From Brevundimonas aurantiaca (lineage in GTDB: Bacteria; Pseudomonadota; Alphaproteobacteria; Caulobacterales; Caulobacteraceae), in assembly GCF_014199955.1 (NCBI RefSeq), contig NZ_JACHOQ010000002.1, forward strand, positions 124,001-188,000: a stretch of DNA of 64,000 nt. The letters run 5' to 3'. Made by a program: the position numbers and the translations under genes. Below the pieces are notes generated by a model. It had not been told where the DNA came from, did not search any database, and was given only the letters and a program-made list of their open reading frames with translations. Shown piece by piece: positions 43,029 through 51,826 of this stretch (its first letter is position 1; every line of letters begins with the position of its first letter).

Positions 43029-45755
43029 TCATCCCAGATCGCCGACCGCTGCGTCCAACAACATAAAGGCGCGGCCGCCGTCGGACGCCAGGCGGGTCTG
43101 GATGGCCTGAAGATCCCGCATGCGCGCCGCGCTCGCCAATTCCTGGGCGAAGACCCGGACATAGCGTTCCGCGTCTGCGCGGAGTTCGGGGTCGCTCAGC
43201 ACGCGCCGAGACACGCTGCGGACGGCGGCCGGGGCGACGCGCCGGACGATGTGACGGGCGCCGTCAGGGTCGCCTTCGCCCAGCAGGCGCGCCGCCTCTT
43301 CCACGCGCGAGCGCGGCAACAGGGCGTTGGGATCGACACCCATGCGGCGGATGGCGGCCGAGACGCGGTCCGACAGGGCCGCCGTGTCCGGCGCGGCGGC
43401 GGTCGGGGTGTCCAGGTCCAGCGGCGGCGCTTCCGGGCCGCCCGCGACCAGTTCGGCCCAGCCCAGGCCGGCGCCGGGCGACTTGGCCTTGTCCGGCTCG
43501 GTCGGCGCCAGACGCAGGCGGCCCCGCAGGCCGAAGCCCTTGTCCTCTTCGCGCTCCGGCGGCGAGGCGGGCAGGCGAGACGAAGGCCGGGGCTCCGGCT
43601 CAAAATCAGGGTCTCGGCGGCGGCCGGTCGGGGCGTCGCCTGAGACCACGCCCATCAGGCGCACCGCCTCCGTCAACATGTCGTAGTTTCGGCGAACCCT
43701 TTCCTGGAAGCCGACATCCAGCGCCTCGGTGTCCTCGGCCGCCTTGCGCGAGGCGGCGGCCAGGGCGTTCAGCCCTTCTTCCACACTGGCGCGAACGGCG
43801 TCGACGCGCGCGCGCGCCTGTTCGGGCAGGCGGGCGGCCCTTTCATCGACATCCGCTACGGCCGTGTCGATCTCGGAGAGGGCGGCGTTGAGGCGATCGA
43901 TCAGGCTTTCCAGCCGCTGGACCATCCGTTCGCCGGCCTGTTCCAGCAGGCCGGAGGTTTCACCGACGATGCGTCGGGCGTCTTCGATCCGGGCATCAGC
44001 GGCTTGGTCGGCCTTCTGCGCGGCCTCGAACAGGGCTTCGCCAAGGCGGTCGGCGCGCAGCCGGGCCTGTTCGGAGGCGTCGGCGGCGGCGGCGCGGGAA
44101 TCCTCGGCCGTGGCGCGCATCTGCTCCAGGGCGCGGCGGGTTTCCTCCATCAGGGTGTCGCGCGCATCGGCGGCCAAGGCTTCGAACCGATCGAGCGAGA
44201 CCTTTGTGGCGGCGTCGAAGCCGTCCGCCTCGCGCTGAGACATGTCGATGAGAGCGCGGAACTGATCGCCGGCGGCTTCCAGAATTTCCCGCAAGGCCTG
44301 GATCGAGGCCTCGGAGGTCTGTCCCATTTCGTTATGGGCGGCGCGTGTCGCCGACAGATGTTCGACGAACTGGGCCCGTTGGCTCTCGACCTGGGCGGAG
44401 AAGTCCTCCTGATCGGTGCGCAGGGCGTAGGCGGCGGTAACCAGGGCTGCGCGCTGCTGGCTGAGCCCTTCCTCGACCGACTGAATCTGTTCGGCGACCC
44501 CCGAGCCCGCATTCTCCAGGCGGATCGTCTGGCGCGCCAAATCATCGGCGGCGACGCGAGCGGCGTCCTGAGCCTCTCCCGCAGCCGCCGCCATGTCGGC
44601 GGCTCGGGCGGCCAAGGCGGCTTCCGCCTCGCGAAGCTGGGCTTGAGCCAGGTCGGAGGCGTCGGCGACCATGCGCGACTGGCGCTCGACCGCGTCGAGG
44701 ACCCCTGCGGCCTGGCTGTCCAGATGAAGGCCCAGGGCCTGCATCTGATCCCGCTCCCGCCCGAGGTTCTCGACCAGGCGTCGGGCCGTGCGGCCGGCGG
44801 CTTCCGCCGCCTCGTTCAGACGCTCGGTCTCCTCGGCCAGGGCCTGCCGAAGCAGGGCCATGTCGCTGCGGGCGCGCTCGGCCGCAAGGGCGGCGTGGTC
44901 GATGTCGGTCCGAAGCGAGGTCAGGACCTGCCCCGCCTGATCTGCGGCGAAAGCCGTGGGAGACACCAGCGATTCAGCCATTCTGCGCGCGCGCCGCGTC
45001 TCGGCCGCCAGGCCGGCGCCCTGGAGAATGGCGTTGGCCAGGACCAGCGTCAGGCTGGCGGGCGCCAGGGCGAGCAGGACGTAGACGGCGATCCTGAGCG
45101 GATCCAGGTCCGTCCCGCCTGCGCCGACCTCATAGGCCGCCCATGACGCGACCCCTCCGATCCACACGGCCGAGGCCAGGCCGGCGAACAGATAGGCGTT
45201 GCGGCCGCTTGGGGCCGGCGTCGAGCTCCCGGGCGAGGCTGGGACGGGCGGGGAGCGTTCGAAGGGCGCCGGCGGCTGGCCCTGGGCGACCGCCATTTCC
45301 AGCGGAGCCGCTGCGGCGTCGGCGATCGTCGGTTCGTCGATGGGAGCCGACGCGGCCTCCGACGCCTGTTGCGAAACCGGCTGGTCTTGATCCGGCGTTC
45401 TGATCCGGAAACGGGAGGGGGGGCGACGCTGGGGGGCGGGCTCCGGCTCAGGCTCGGCAGGCGCGTGATCCGCGATCTGGGCTTCGGCGTTCAGGCGCTC
45501 CGCCTCTTCTTGGGCGCGCCGCGCCTCTTCCGCCAGTCGACGGCGGCGACGCTCAGAGATCGGACGTTCCGGCGGCGGCGGCGGAAGGGGCGCGAGCTCG
45601 GCCTGCGGCAGACTTTCGCCGCGGGGTTCGTCCGCGACGTGGCCGGGCTCGCCGTCAAATCGCTCGGTGGCGGGCAGGGCGATGTCCGGCGTCTCCTCAG
45701 GCAGGACGGCGTCTTCGTTCGTCAGGGTCAGCGGCGGCCGGTTACGGGATTTCAT
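43029..45755 (-). CDS. tipN: Large coiled-coil membrane protein, TipN-like polarity factor
   Basis: About 908 residues. A cytoplasmic Pro/Glu/Arg-rich region (1-185, with a basic RRRRRLAEEARRAQ helix) precedes two membrane helices (about 187-207 and 221-244). A long Ala/Glu/Arg-rich coiled coil (about 250-690) and a C-terminal domain (DPNALLPRSRVEEAARLLGE...) follow. Length and architecture match Caulobacter TipN (888 residues), which marks the new pole, sets the flagellum position and interacts with the segregating ParA. The assignment rests on architecture and the PopZ-bearing background, not a checked alignment. Start could also be Met at 45776; neither has a clear ribosome site. Confidence 0.75.
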   Translation of the reverse strand: MKSRNRPPLTLTNEDAVLPEETPDIALPATERFDGEPGHVADEPRGESLPQAELAPLPPPPPERPISERRRRRLAEEARRAQEEAERLNAEAQIADHAPAEPEPEPAPQRRPPSRFRIRTPDQDQPVSQQASEAASAPIDEPTIADAAAAPLEMAVAQGQPPAPFERSPPVPASPGSSTPAPSGRNAYLFAGLASAVWIGGVASWAAYEVGAGGTDLDPLRIAVYVLLALAPASLTLVLANAILQGAGLAAETRRARRMAESLVSPTAFAADQAGQVLTSLRTDIDHAALAAERARSDMALLRQALAEETERLNEAAEAAGRTARRLVENLGRERDQMQALGLHLDSQAAGVLDAVERQSRMVADASDLAQAQLREAEAALAARAADMAAAAGEAQDAARVAADDLARQTIRLENAGSGVAEQIQSVEEGLSQQRAALVTAAYALRTDQEDFSAQVESQRAQFVEHLSATRAAHNEMGQTSEASIQALREILEAAGDQFRALIDMSQREADGFDAATKVSLDRFEALAADARDTLMEETRRALEQMRATAEDSRAAAADASEQARLRADRLGEALFEAAQKADQAADARIEDARRIVGETSGLLEQAGERMVQRLESLIDRLNAALSEIDTAVADVDERAARLPEQARARVDAVRASVEEGLNALAAASRKAAEDTEALDVGFQERVRRNYDMLTEAVRLMGVVSGDAPTGRRRDPDFEPEPRPSSRLPASPPEREEDKGFGLRGRLRLAPTEPDKAKSPGAGLGWAELVAGGPEAPPLDLDTPTAAAPDTAALSDRVSAAIRRMGVDPNALLPRSRVEEAARLLGEGDPDGARHIVRRVAPAAVRSVSRRVLSDPELRADAERYVRVFAQELASAARMRDLQAIQTRLASDGGRAFMLLDAAVGDLG

Positions 45756-45869
45756 CAGGCGTCGAGCTCGATTCATGCGCAGGCGCGCGAGCACGCGCCG
45801 ATTCGACCCTAGCGAGTTGAAACCCAAGGTCCAAGTCGAACCGGTTCAACAGGAGTGGACGGTTCGAAA

Positions 45870-46049
45870 TCAGCAGTCCGGCCGAGCGTCTGTCTTGAGC
45901 GCGCCGGCGTCGTCCGTGCGGCAGTCCTGGACGCGGTGAACTTCGCGCTTGCCAGTCGCCGGGGCGTGGATGTCCACCCCGAATTGCGAGAGGACGAGGG
46001 CGGCCAGCAGGGCGACAAGGCCGGCGATCAGTTCGACCAGCACCTGCAT
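45870..46049 (-). CDS. Small single-pass membrane protein, hypothetical
   Basis: 59 residues: one N-terminal membrane helix (MQVLVELIAGLVALLAALVL) followed by a polar tail rich in Arg/Asp with two cysteines (VQDCRTDD, ARPDC at the end). A strong GGAGGAG stands 6 bases before the ATG, which is the main support for the gene and for this start. No family recognised. It lies 114 bases upstream of the TipN-like gene on the same strand and diverges from the PLD gene. Confidence 0.65.
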   Translation of the reverse strand: MQVLVELIAGLVALLAALVLSQFGVDIHAPATGKREVHRVQDCRTDDAGALKTDARPDC

Positions 46050-46204
46050 TGAAAACTCCTCCCCGCCCGCTCGGCTGCGCACTTATGCGCCTTTTTGGCG
46101 AACGTCACAATCCTGCCGCCAAAGATTGACCGCGCCGAGGGTCCATGGAACGGAGACGGCAAGGGTCCCATCGCGGTGTCACGCGAATCGGGCAGGCAGG
46201 CGGA

Positions 46205-47683
46205 ATGACCCAAGTCGCTGACGGCTATGAAGGAAGTCTGTTGGGCCCCGGCGCCGGGGTGTGGCGCAGCGCGCCCGCCGGCCGCTTCTCGATTCTGATG
46301 GAGAATGAGGCCTATTTCGACGCCCTCTCGTCCGCCCTGCAAAAGGCGGAGCGGTCGATCGTCATCCTGGGTTGGCAGTTCGACCCCCGCACCCACCTGG
46401 ACCCCGAAACCCGGCCCGGTGAGAAACAGCATGAGATCGGCCATCAGCTGCGGATGCTGGTGAAGCGCAAGCCCGAACTCGACGTTCGGCTTCTGATCTG
46501 GAAATCACCGCTGCTGATCGCGGCATCCCAAGGCTTTTATCCGCACCGGGCCCAGCGCTGGTTCCGCAAACGTATGGTCGAGTTCCGCATGGACGCGCCG
46601 GGCCCGATCGGCGCCTGCCATCATCAGAAGGTGATCGTGATCGATGACCGGGTCGCCTTCTGCGGCGGGGGCGACATCTCGACCGACCGCTGGGACTCAG
46701 ACGAGCATCTGGACGGGGATCCGCGGCGAGCCCTGCCCAGCGGGCTCATCTGCAAGGCGCGTCACGAGGTGATGTGCGTCATGGACGGCGAAGCGGCGCG
46801 CGCCCTAGGCGACCTGGCGCGCGAGCGCTGGTTCCGTGCGACCTGGGAAAGGACTGCGCCGGACGAGGTGGACAACGACCCCTGGCCGGACGGCGTGCCG
46901 GTTCAGATGACCAATGTCCCGATCGGCATCGCCCGGACCGAGCCGAAATGGTCAGGCCGTCACGAGGTGCGGGAAAACGAGACCCTGCATCTGGAGTCGA
47001 TCCGACGCGCCAAACGGCTGATCTATTTGGAGAACCAATATTTCACCTCGCCCGTGATCGCCGCCGCCTTGGCCGAACGGCTGGCGGAGGTGGACGGGCC
47101 GGAAGTGGTGGTGGTGTCCACCGGCAAGAGCCCCAGCTGGTTCGACAGCATCACCATGGACACCGCCCGCGCCGAGGTCCTGTACCGGCTGGAGCAGGCG
47201 GACCGTTACAACCGCTTCTTCGCCTTTTCCCCCCTGACCAGAAGAGGCGACCGGATCATCGTCCACGCCAAGGTGTCCATCATTGACGATCAGCTGCTGC
47301 GGATCGGCTCCACCAATCTGAACAATCGGTCGATGGGGCTGGACACCGAATGCGACGTGGCCGCCGAACCCCGGGACGACGCCGGGCGCGCAGTAATTCG
47401 CGCCCACCGCCATCGCACGATCGCGCACTGGATCGGCGTCGCCGCCGAAGAGTTCGCCGCCGTGGAGGGAGTGATGGGGTCCACCGGGGCGGCCATCTGC
47501 AGCTTCGAAAGCGAGCGGCTGCGACCGCTGGGCGCCGAACCCCCGACGGCTATCGAGCGCCTTATCGCCGAATGGCAGTTGGGCGACCCCACCTCCACGG
47601 GCGACGCCTGGCGGCCGTGGAAACGGTTGAATCGATCCCATCGAACGCGGCCCGCCTCCGAGGGCGGCCTGGCGCCGGGCTGA
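46205..47683 (+). CDS. Phospholipase D-like protein (cardiolipin synthase type)
   Basis: 492 residues with two PLD domains. HKD motifs are HHQKVIVIDDRVAFCGGGDI and HAKVSIIDDQLLRIGSTNLNNRS. No N-terminal membrane helices, unlike classical Cls. Proteins of this type act as cardiolipin synthase or transphosphatidylase; the exact lipid is not known. Start at 46205. It faces a convergent EEP phosphatase gene, a pair commonly found together. Confidence 0.9.
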   Translation: MTQVADGYEGSLLGPGAGVWRSAPAGRFSILMENEAYFDALSSALQKAERSIVILGWQFDPRTHLDPETRPGEKQHEIGHQLRMLVKRKPELDVRLLIWKSPLLIAASQGFYPHRAQRWFRKRMVEFRMDAPGPIGACHHQKVIVIDDRVAFCGGGDISTDRWDSDEHLDGDPRRALPSGLICKARHEVMCVMDGEAARALGDLARERWFRATWERTAPDEVDNDPWPDGVPVQMTNVPIGIARTEPKWSGRHEVRENETLHLESIRRAKRLIYLENQYFTSPVIAAALAERLAEVDGPEVVVVSTGKSPSWFDSITMDTARAEVLYRLEQADRYNRFFAFSPLTRRGDRIIVHAKVSIIDDQLLRIGSTNLNNRSMGLDTECDVAAEPRDDAGRAVIRAHRHRTIAHWIGVAAEEFAAVEGVMGSTGAAICSFESERLRPLGAEPPTAIERLIAEWQLGDPTSTGDAWRPWKRLNRSHRTRPASEGGLAPG

Positions 47684-47739
47684 GGCTCCGCGCAGCGGTT
47701 CCGTCCGGAAGGCCCCGGCTCTAAGCCGGATGAGCGAGT

Positions 47740-48474
47740 TCAGGCGTCCGGAACGATGTCGAAGTCGATGATCAGAGGCAGGTGATCCGACGCCACCCTC
47801 GCCAAGGGAGAAAAGTCGGATCTTACGCCCGTGACGCGGATCTCGGGGCTGACGAAGCAATGGTCGATCCGGATCGCCGGAAAGCTGGACGGAAAGGTTT
47901 TCACCGAAGGCTTCAGATCGAGGCGACGCTGACAGTCGTCGAGACGCCGCGCCAAGGTCTGATAGGGGCGGGTGATCGATGTGGCGTTGAAGTCTCCGGC
48001 CAGCAGGGTCGGACCCTGACATCCGCCCAGCCAGCCTGACCCGACCAGGGCGGCGGCCTGCAGTCTTTGCTCCCGAGGCACAAGGCCAAGATGGGTGTTC
48101 AGAACATTCACGGCCGCGCCGTCGATCATGATCTCGGACCAGAGGGCGCCGCGCGGCTCCAATCCCGGAATGCCGCGGACGGTAGGCAGGGCGTCGGCTC
48201 GGATCAACCGCTCGGGGTGGGGGGTCAGGATGGCGTCGCCGTAAAGCTCGGCCTCCACTCGCATGGCGGGGTGAAAGCGCGAGGTCATGGCCAGGCCCTG
48301 AGCTATGGCCTCGGCCTGATCGACTCTGCCCGTGCGCCGCCGACCGACATCCAGCTCCTGGAGGCAGACGATGTCCGGCTCATGCTCGCCGATGACGGCG
48401 ACGATCCGACCGACGTCCAGGCGCTTGTCCGTGCCGACGCAGCGGTGAACATTATAGGTCAAGAGGCGAGGCAT
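47740..48474 (-). CDS. Endonuclease/exonuclease/phosphatase (EEP) family hydrolase
   Basis: 244 residues. DNase I-like motifs: LLTYNVHRCVGTD, VCLQELD (metal Glu), NVLNTHLGL, AGDFNAT, and the C-terminal SDHLPLIIDF. Such proteins near PLD-type genes may act on phospholipid head groups or on nucleic acid; the substrate cannot be told. No signal peptide. Convergent with the PLD gene. Confidence 0.9.
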   Translation of the reverse strand: MPRLLTYNVHRCVGTDKRLDVGRIVAVIGEHEPDIVCLQELDVGRRRTGRVDQAEAIAQGLAMTSRFHPAMRVEAELYGDAILTPHPERLIRADALPTVRGIPGLEPRGALWSEIMIDGAAVNVLNTHLGLVPREQRLQAAALVGSGWLGGCQGPTLLAGDFNATSITRPYQTLARRLDDCQRRLDLKPSVKTFPSSFPAIRIDHCFVSPEIRVTGVRSDFSPLARVASDHLPLIIDFDIVPDA

Positions 48475-48547
48475 GATTTCCCGGTAGGCGGGGGCAGGGA
48501 CGCAGGGCTAGACCTTTTGGGCGCGGATTACGACGGCGGTGCGACGA

Positions 48548-49234
48548 TCAAAGGACGATCAGCCGGTCCGAAAGCTCATTGGGATTGTCGGGGCGGGGTG
48601 GAAAATGCGCAGCCAGCACATCGCCGCACTGTCGAACTGCGGCCTCGAAACCGGCCGCAGGCGACCCGGCTTTCAGCCCCCGCACCAGGGCGGCCACGGC
48701 GTCGGCCCAGACGCCCGCATCGACCTTCTGAAGGATCAGCTCGTCCGTGATCAGCTCGACCTGATGTTCCGCCAGGGCGGCGAGGATCAAAACGCCGGTC
48801 CGTTCGCGCGTGACATGGACGCCGTGGGCGAGGAACTGCTGCAAGGCGGCGGCCCGAACCCGCGCACGCCGGATCGAGCGCGGCGTGACCCAACGCAGCA
48901 CCGGCGGAATGCGCGTCAGCACGAAGACGAGGGCGAAGAGAAGGGCCTGGATCAGGGCATAGACGGCCAAGGTCTGGCCCGCGACCGCTGATGTCGATGC
49001 ATGCGCAGCCTGCCAGCCGCTCGTCGGCCAACCTTCGGGCCAACTCAGACCGAAGCCGAAGGGAATGAGCAGGGCCGGGACCGCCAGAGCCGCCAATGCA
49101 GCCCAGACCAGGCTGACATCGACATAGGACGAAACGCGCCCGGCCAGAACGCAGAAAATCTCGCCTGAGGTGGCCCGTTCGGCCTGGCCCACCGCTTCGG
49201 CGATGCGGCCCCGATCGCCTTCGGTCAGTCGCAT
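48548..49234 (-). CDS. TPM-domain membrane protein
   Basis: 228 residues. The N-terminal piece (AVGQAERATSGEIFCVLAGRVSSY) and C-terminal part (AALAEHQVELITDELILQKVD) are a split TPM_phosphatase (YgcG-type) domain with two or three membrane helices inserted between. GGAGG lies 6 bases before ATG 49234, while the ATG at 49240 would have no spacing, so the start is 49234. TGATG overlap with the preceding gene shows coupling. Third gene of the lemA-TPM unit. Confidence 0.88.
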   Translation of the reverse strand: MRLTEGDRGRIAEAVGQAERATSGEIFCVLAGRVSSYVDVSLVWAALAALAVPALLIPFGFGLSWPEGWPTSGWQAAHASTSAVAGQTLAVYALIQALLFALVFVLTRIPPVLRWVTPRSIRRARVRAAALQQFLAHGVHVTRERTGVLILAALAEHQVELITDELILQKVDAGVWADAVAALVRGLKAGSPAAGFEAAVRQCGDVLAAHFPPRPDNPNELSDRLIVL

Positions 49235-50058
49235 CACCATCCTCCCGAGGCGCCGCCGCCGCCGAACCCGCCGCCGCCGCCCTTGAATCCGCCAAAGCCC
49301 CCTCCGCTGAAACCTCCGCCGCCGCGTCCGGCGTTCTTCAAGGCCTCGGACGCCGCCCAGATCAGTATGGGCGATACGCCGTCGCGTCGATGGCGGCGGC
49401 CGCCGTTCGCAAAACCGACCCCGATGACGAAGAGGCCCAAGCCGATGAGGGCGATGACGATCAGGGGGATCGCCGGACCGGAGTCGGCCTCTTCCGCCTG
49501 GGCCGCAGCGGCCCGCGCCTCCGCCTCGGCCGGGTCAAGCCGAAGCTGTTCGATCAGGCCGTCCACGCCGTTGACGATCCCGCCCGAATAGTCGCCCTCG
49601 CGGAACGCCGGCAGGATTCGGTTGCGAATGAGCTGGGACGAGAAGGCGTCGGTCAAGATCGGCTCCAACCCATAGCCGACCTCGATCCGGACCTTGCGTT
49701 CCGTTGGGGCCACGATCAGCAGGGCGCCGTTGTCCTGATCCTTTTGCCCGATCCCCCAGGCGCGCCCCAGTTGATAGCCGTAGTCCTCGATCTCCAGCCC
49801 ATCCAGACTCGGCACCGTAACCACGACCAGCTGGTCGCTGGACTGAGCCTCCAGCGCCGCCAGCTTTTCCGTAAGGGCCTGCTCCGTCGCCGCGTCCAGA
49901 AGATCCGCCTGATCGACGACACGGCCGGAAAGGGGCGGAAAAGCCGGCTCCGCCAAGGCCGCCGACGCGACCGCCAGGGCGATGATCAAGGTCGTGAGAA
50001 GGCCCGCCAGACCGGCCGCGACCGCACGATGTTTCACTCGGGCGAGAAAACCGCTCAC
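49234..50058 (-). CDS. TPM-domain protein with Gly-rich tail (YgcG family)
   Basis: 274 residues: signal peptide (LAVASAALAEP, cleavage near residue 36), periplasmic TPM domain (VVDQADLLDAATEQALTEKLAALE... NGALLIVAPTERKVRIEVGYGLEPIL), one membrane helix (IPLIVIALIGLGLFVIGVG), and a Gly-rich C-terminal tail (FGGFKGGGGGFGGGGASGGW). Members are thought to aid folding or repair of membrane protein complexes. It is between lemA and a second TPM gene, the usual arrangement. Confidence 0.92.
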   Translation of the reverse strand: MSGFLARVKHRAVAAGLAGLLTTLIIALAVASAALAEPAFPPLSGRVVDQADLLDAATEQALTEKLAALEAQSSDQLVVVTVPSLDGLEIEDYGYQLGRAWGIGQKDQDNGALLIVAPTERKVRIEVGYGLEPILTDAFSSQLIRNRILPAFREGDYSGGIVNGVDGLIEQLRLDPAEAEARAAAAQAEEADSGPAIPLIVIALIGLGLFVIGVGFANGGRRHRRDGVSPILIWAASEALKNAGRGGGGFSGGGFGGFKGGGGGFGGGGASGGW

Positions 50059-50065
50059 GAGGACG

Positions 50066-50740
50066 TCACTGCGCGGGCGGGGCGGATCCCGGCGTCACCG
50101 GCGCCGCCCCGCCGCCCGGTGCAGCGGCCGGCGCTCCGAGGTTGAACTCCACCTTGGGCGCCGACTGGGCTTCGGCCGTCGCGGTGAACAGCTGCATCGG
50201 CTGCGAGCCGGAATGGACCGTCTTGGCCCAGATCACATTGGGGAAGGTCCGCAGGGTGGTGTTGTAGTCCCGCACGGCCTCATTGTAGTCGCGGCGGGCG
50301 ATGGTGATCCGGTTTTCCGTCCCCTCCAGCTGAGACTGCAGGGTCAGGAAGTTCTGGTTGGCCTGGAGCTGGGGATAGGCTTCGACAGAGACCAGAAGGC
50401 GCGACAGAGCGCCGGAAAGCTGCCCCTGGGCCTGCTGGTACTGCTGAAAGGCCTGGGGATTGCTGAGGTCAGCGGCCGAGACATTGACCGAAGTCGCGCG
50501 GGCGCGGGCGTTGATCACCTCCGTCAAGGTGGTGCGTTCCTGGATCGCCGCGCCCTGAACGGTGGCGACCAGATTGGGCACCAGATCCGCCCGGCGCTGA
50601 TACTGGGCCTGGACGTCGGCCCAGGCGGCTTCAGCCCGTTCCTGTTTGGTCGGAATCGTATTGTAGCCGCAGGCGGACACCGCCGGAACAGCGACGAGCG
50701 TTGCGGCCAAGGCCAGAGCGCGAGCATTGGAACGAGCCAT
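50066..50740 (-). CDS. lemA: LemA-family lipoprotein
   Basis: 224 residues. Start at 50740 follows GGGGAG, giving a signal peptide with lipobox VSAC (Cys24). LemA core: YNTIPTKQERAEAAWADVQAQYQRRADLVPNLV, then VEAYPQLQANQNFLTLQSQLEGTENRI and YNTTLRTFPNVIWA. Typical LemA has an N-terminal anchor; here it is a lipoprotein. The C-terminus is Pro/Ala-rich. Exact role unknown; linked to TPM-domain proteins in an operon. Confidence 0.93.
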   Translation of the reverse strand: MARSNARALALAATLVAVPAVSACGYNTIPTKQERAEAAWADVQAQYQRRADLVPNLVATVQGAAIQERTTLTEVINARARATSVNVSAADLSNPQAFQQYQQAQGQLSGALSRLLVSVEAYPQLQANQNFLTLQSQLEGTENRITIARRDYNEAVRDYNTTLRTFPNVIWAKTVHSGSQPMQLFTATAEAQSAPKVEFNLGAPAAAPGGGAAPVTPGSAPPAQ

Positions 50741-50802
50741 GGTTTCTCCCCTCTCGGCGATCAGCGCCGTGGCGGCGACTATCGCCCTACGGCCGCAACG
50801 CT

Positions 50803-51726
50803 TCAAGCGTCCAATGGCTCCGGTTCGACGCCGATGGAGCGACAGGCGGCCGAATAGGTGTTGGCCAGCAGGCAGGCGATAGTCATGGGGCCGACGCCGC
50901 CGGGAACTGGGGTGATGCGACCCGCGATCTCCACCGCTTCCTTGAAGGCGACATCGCCGACCACGCGGGTCTTGCCCTCGGCCGCCTTGACCGGATCGGC
51001 GGACGGTACGCGATTGATGCCGACGTCGATCACGGTCGCGCCCGGCTTGATCCAGTCGCCCTTGATCATCTCAGGCCGGCCGACGGCGGCCACCAGTATG
51101 TCGGCCGTGCGGCAAAGGGCGGCCAGGTCGCGGGTCTTGGAATGGGCCACGGTGACGGTGCAGTTTTCGGCCAGCAGCAGCTGCGCCATCGGCTTGCCCA
51201 CGATGTTCGACCGGCCCACGATGACGGCGTTCAGACCCGTCAGGTCGCCCAGCTGATCCTTCAACAGCATCAGACTGCCCAGCGGGGTGCAGGGGACCAT
51301 GCCGGGCAGTCCGACCGCCAGCCGTCCCGCATTGACCACATGAAAGCCGTCGACGTCCTTGTCGGGATCAATGGCGTCCAGAACGACCGAGGAGTCGATG
51401 TGTTTCGGCAGCGGCAACTGCACCAGAACGCCGTGGATGTCGGCATCGGCGTTCAAGGTCGCGATGAGGGCGAGCAGATCTTCCTGGCTGATCGTGTCGG
51501 GCAGGCGGTGGGTGTCGGACCGCATGCCGGCGCGCAGCGTGGTCTCGCCCTTGTTGCGGACGTAGATCTGGCTGGCCGGATCTTCGCCGACGATGACGAC
51601 GGCCAGGCCAGGCTTCACCCCCTCATTGGCCTCCAGGCGGGCGGCGGCGGCGGCGACCCGGTCCACCAGGGCGGCCGCATAGGCCTTGCCGTCGATCAGT
51701 ATGGCGTGCGCGGGCTCGGCCGACAT
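50803..51726 (-). CDS. folD: Methylenetetrahydrofolate dehydrogenase/cyclohydrolase FolD
   Basis: 307 residues, bifunctional enzyme of one-carbon metabolism. Motifs: [51 protein letters not shown], and the end block [20 protein letters not shown] is 7 bases before the ATG. Located between lemA and the divergent PPC-repeat gene. Confidence 0.97.
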   Translation of the reverse strand: MSAEPAHAILIDGKAYAAALVDRVAAAAARLEANEGVKPGLAVVIVGEDPASQIYVRNKGETTLRAGMRSDTHRLPDTISQEDLLALIATLNADADIHGVLVQLPLPKHIDSSVVLDAIDPDKDVDGFHVVNAGRLAVGLPGMVPCTPLGSLMLLKDQLGDLTGLNAVIVGRSNIVGKPMAQLLLAENCTVTVAHSKTRDLAALCRTADILVAAVGRPEMIKGDWIKPGATVIDVGINRVPSADPVKAAEGKTRVVGDVAFKEAVEIAGRITPVPGGVGPMTIACLLANTYSAACRSIGVEPEPLDA

Positions 51727-51826
51727 GAGAGCTCCTGGGCGAGAAGGGACGGAAAGGGGATGGCGCGATTTACAGCCGTCCCCGTTCTGCGTCTATGATC
51801 GGGCGCAAACTCTTGGAGTGTTCTTC

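Noticed and set aside
44004..45146. Plus-strand Gly-rich frame opposite the TipN-like gene
   Set aside because: Shadow of Ala/Glu-rich coiled-coil codons; no motif or start signal.
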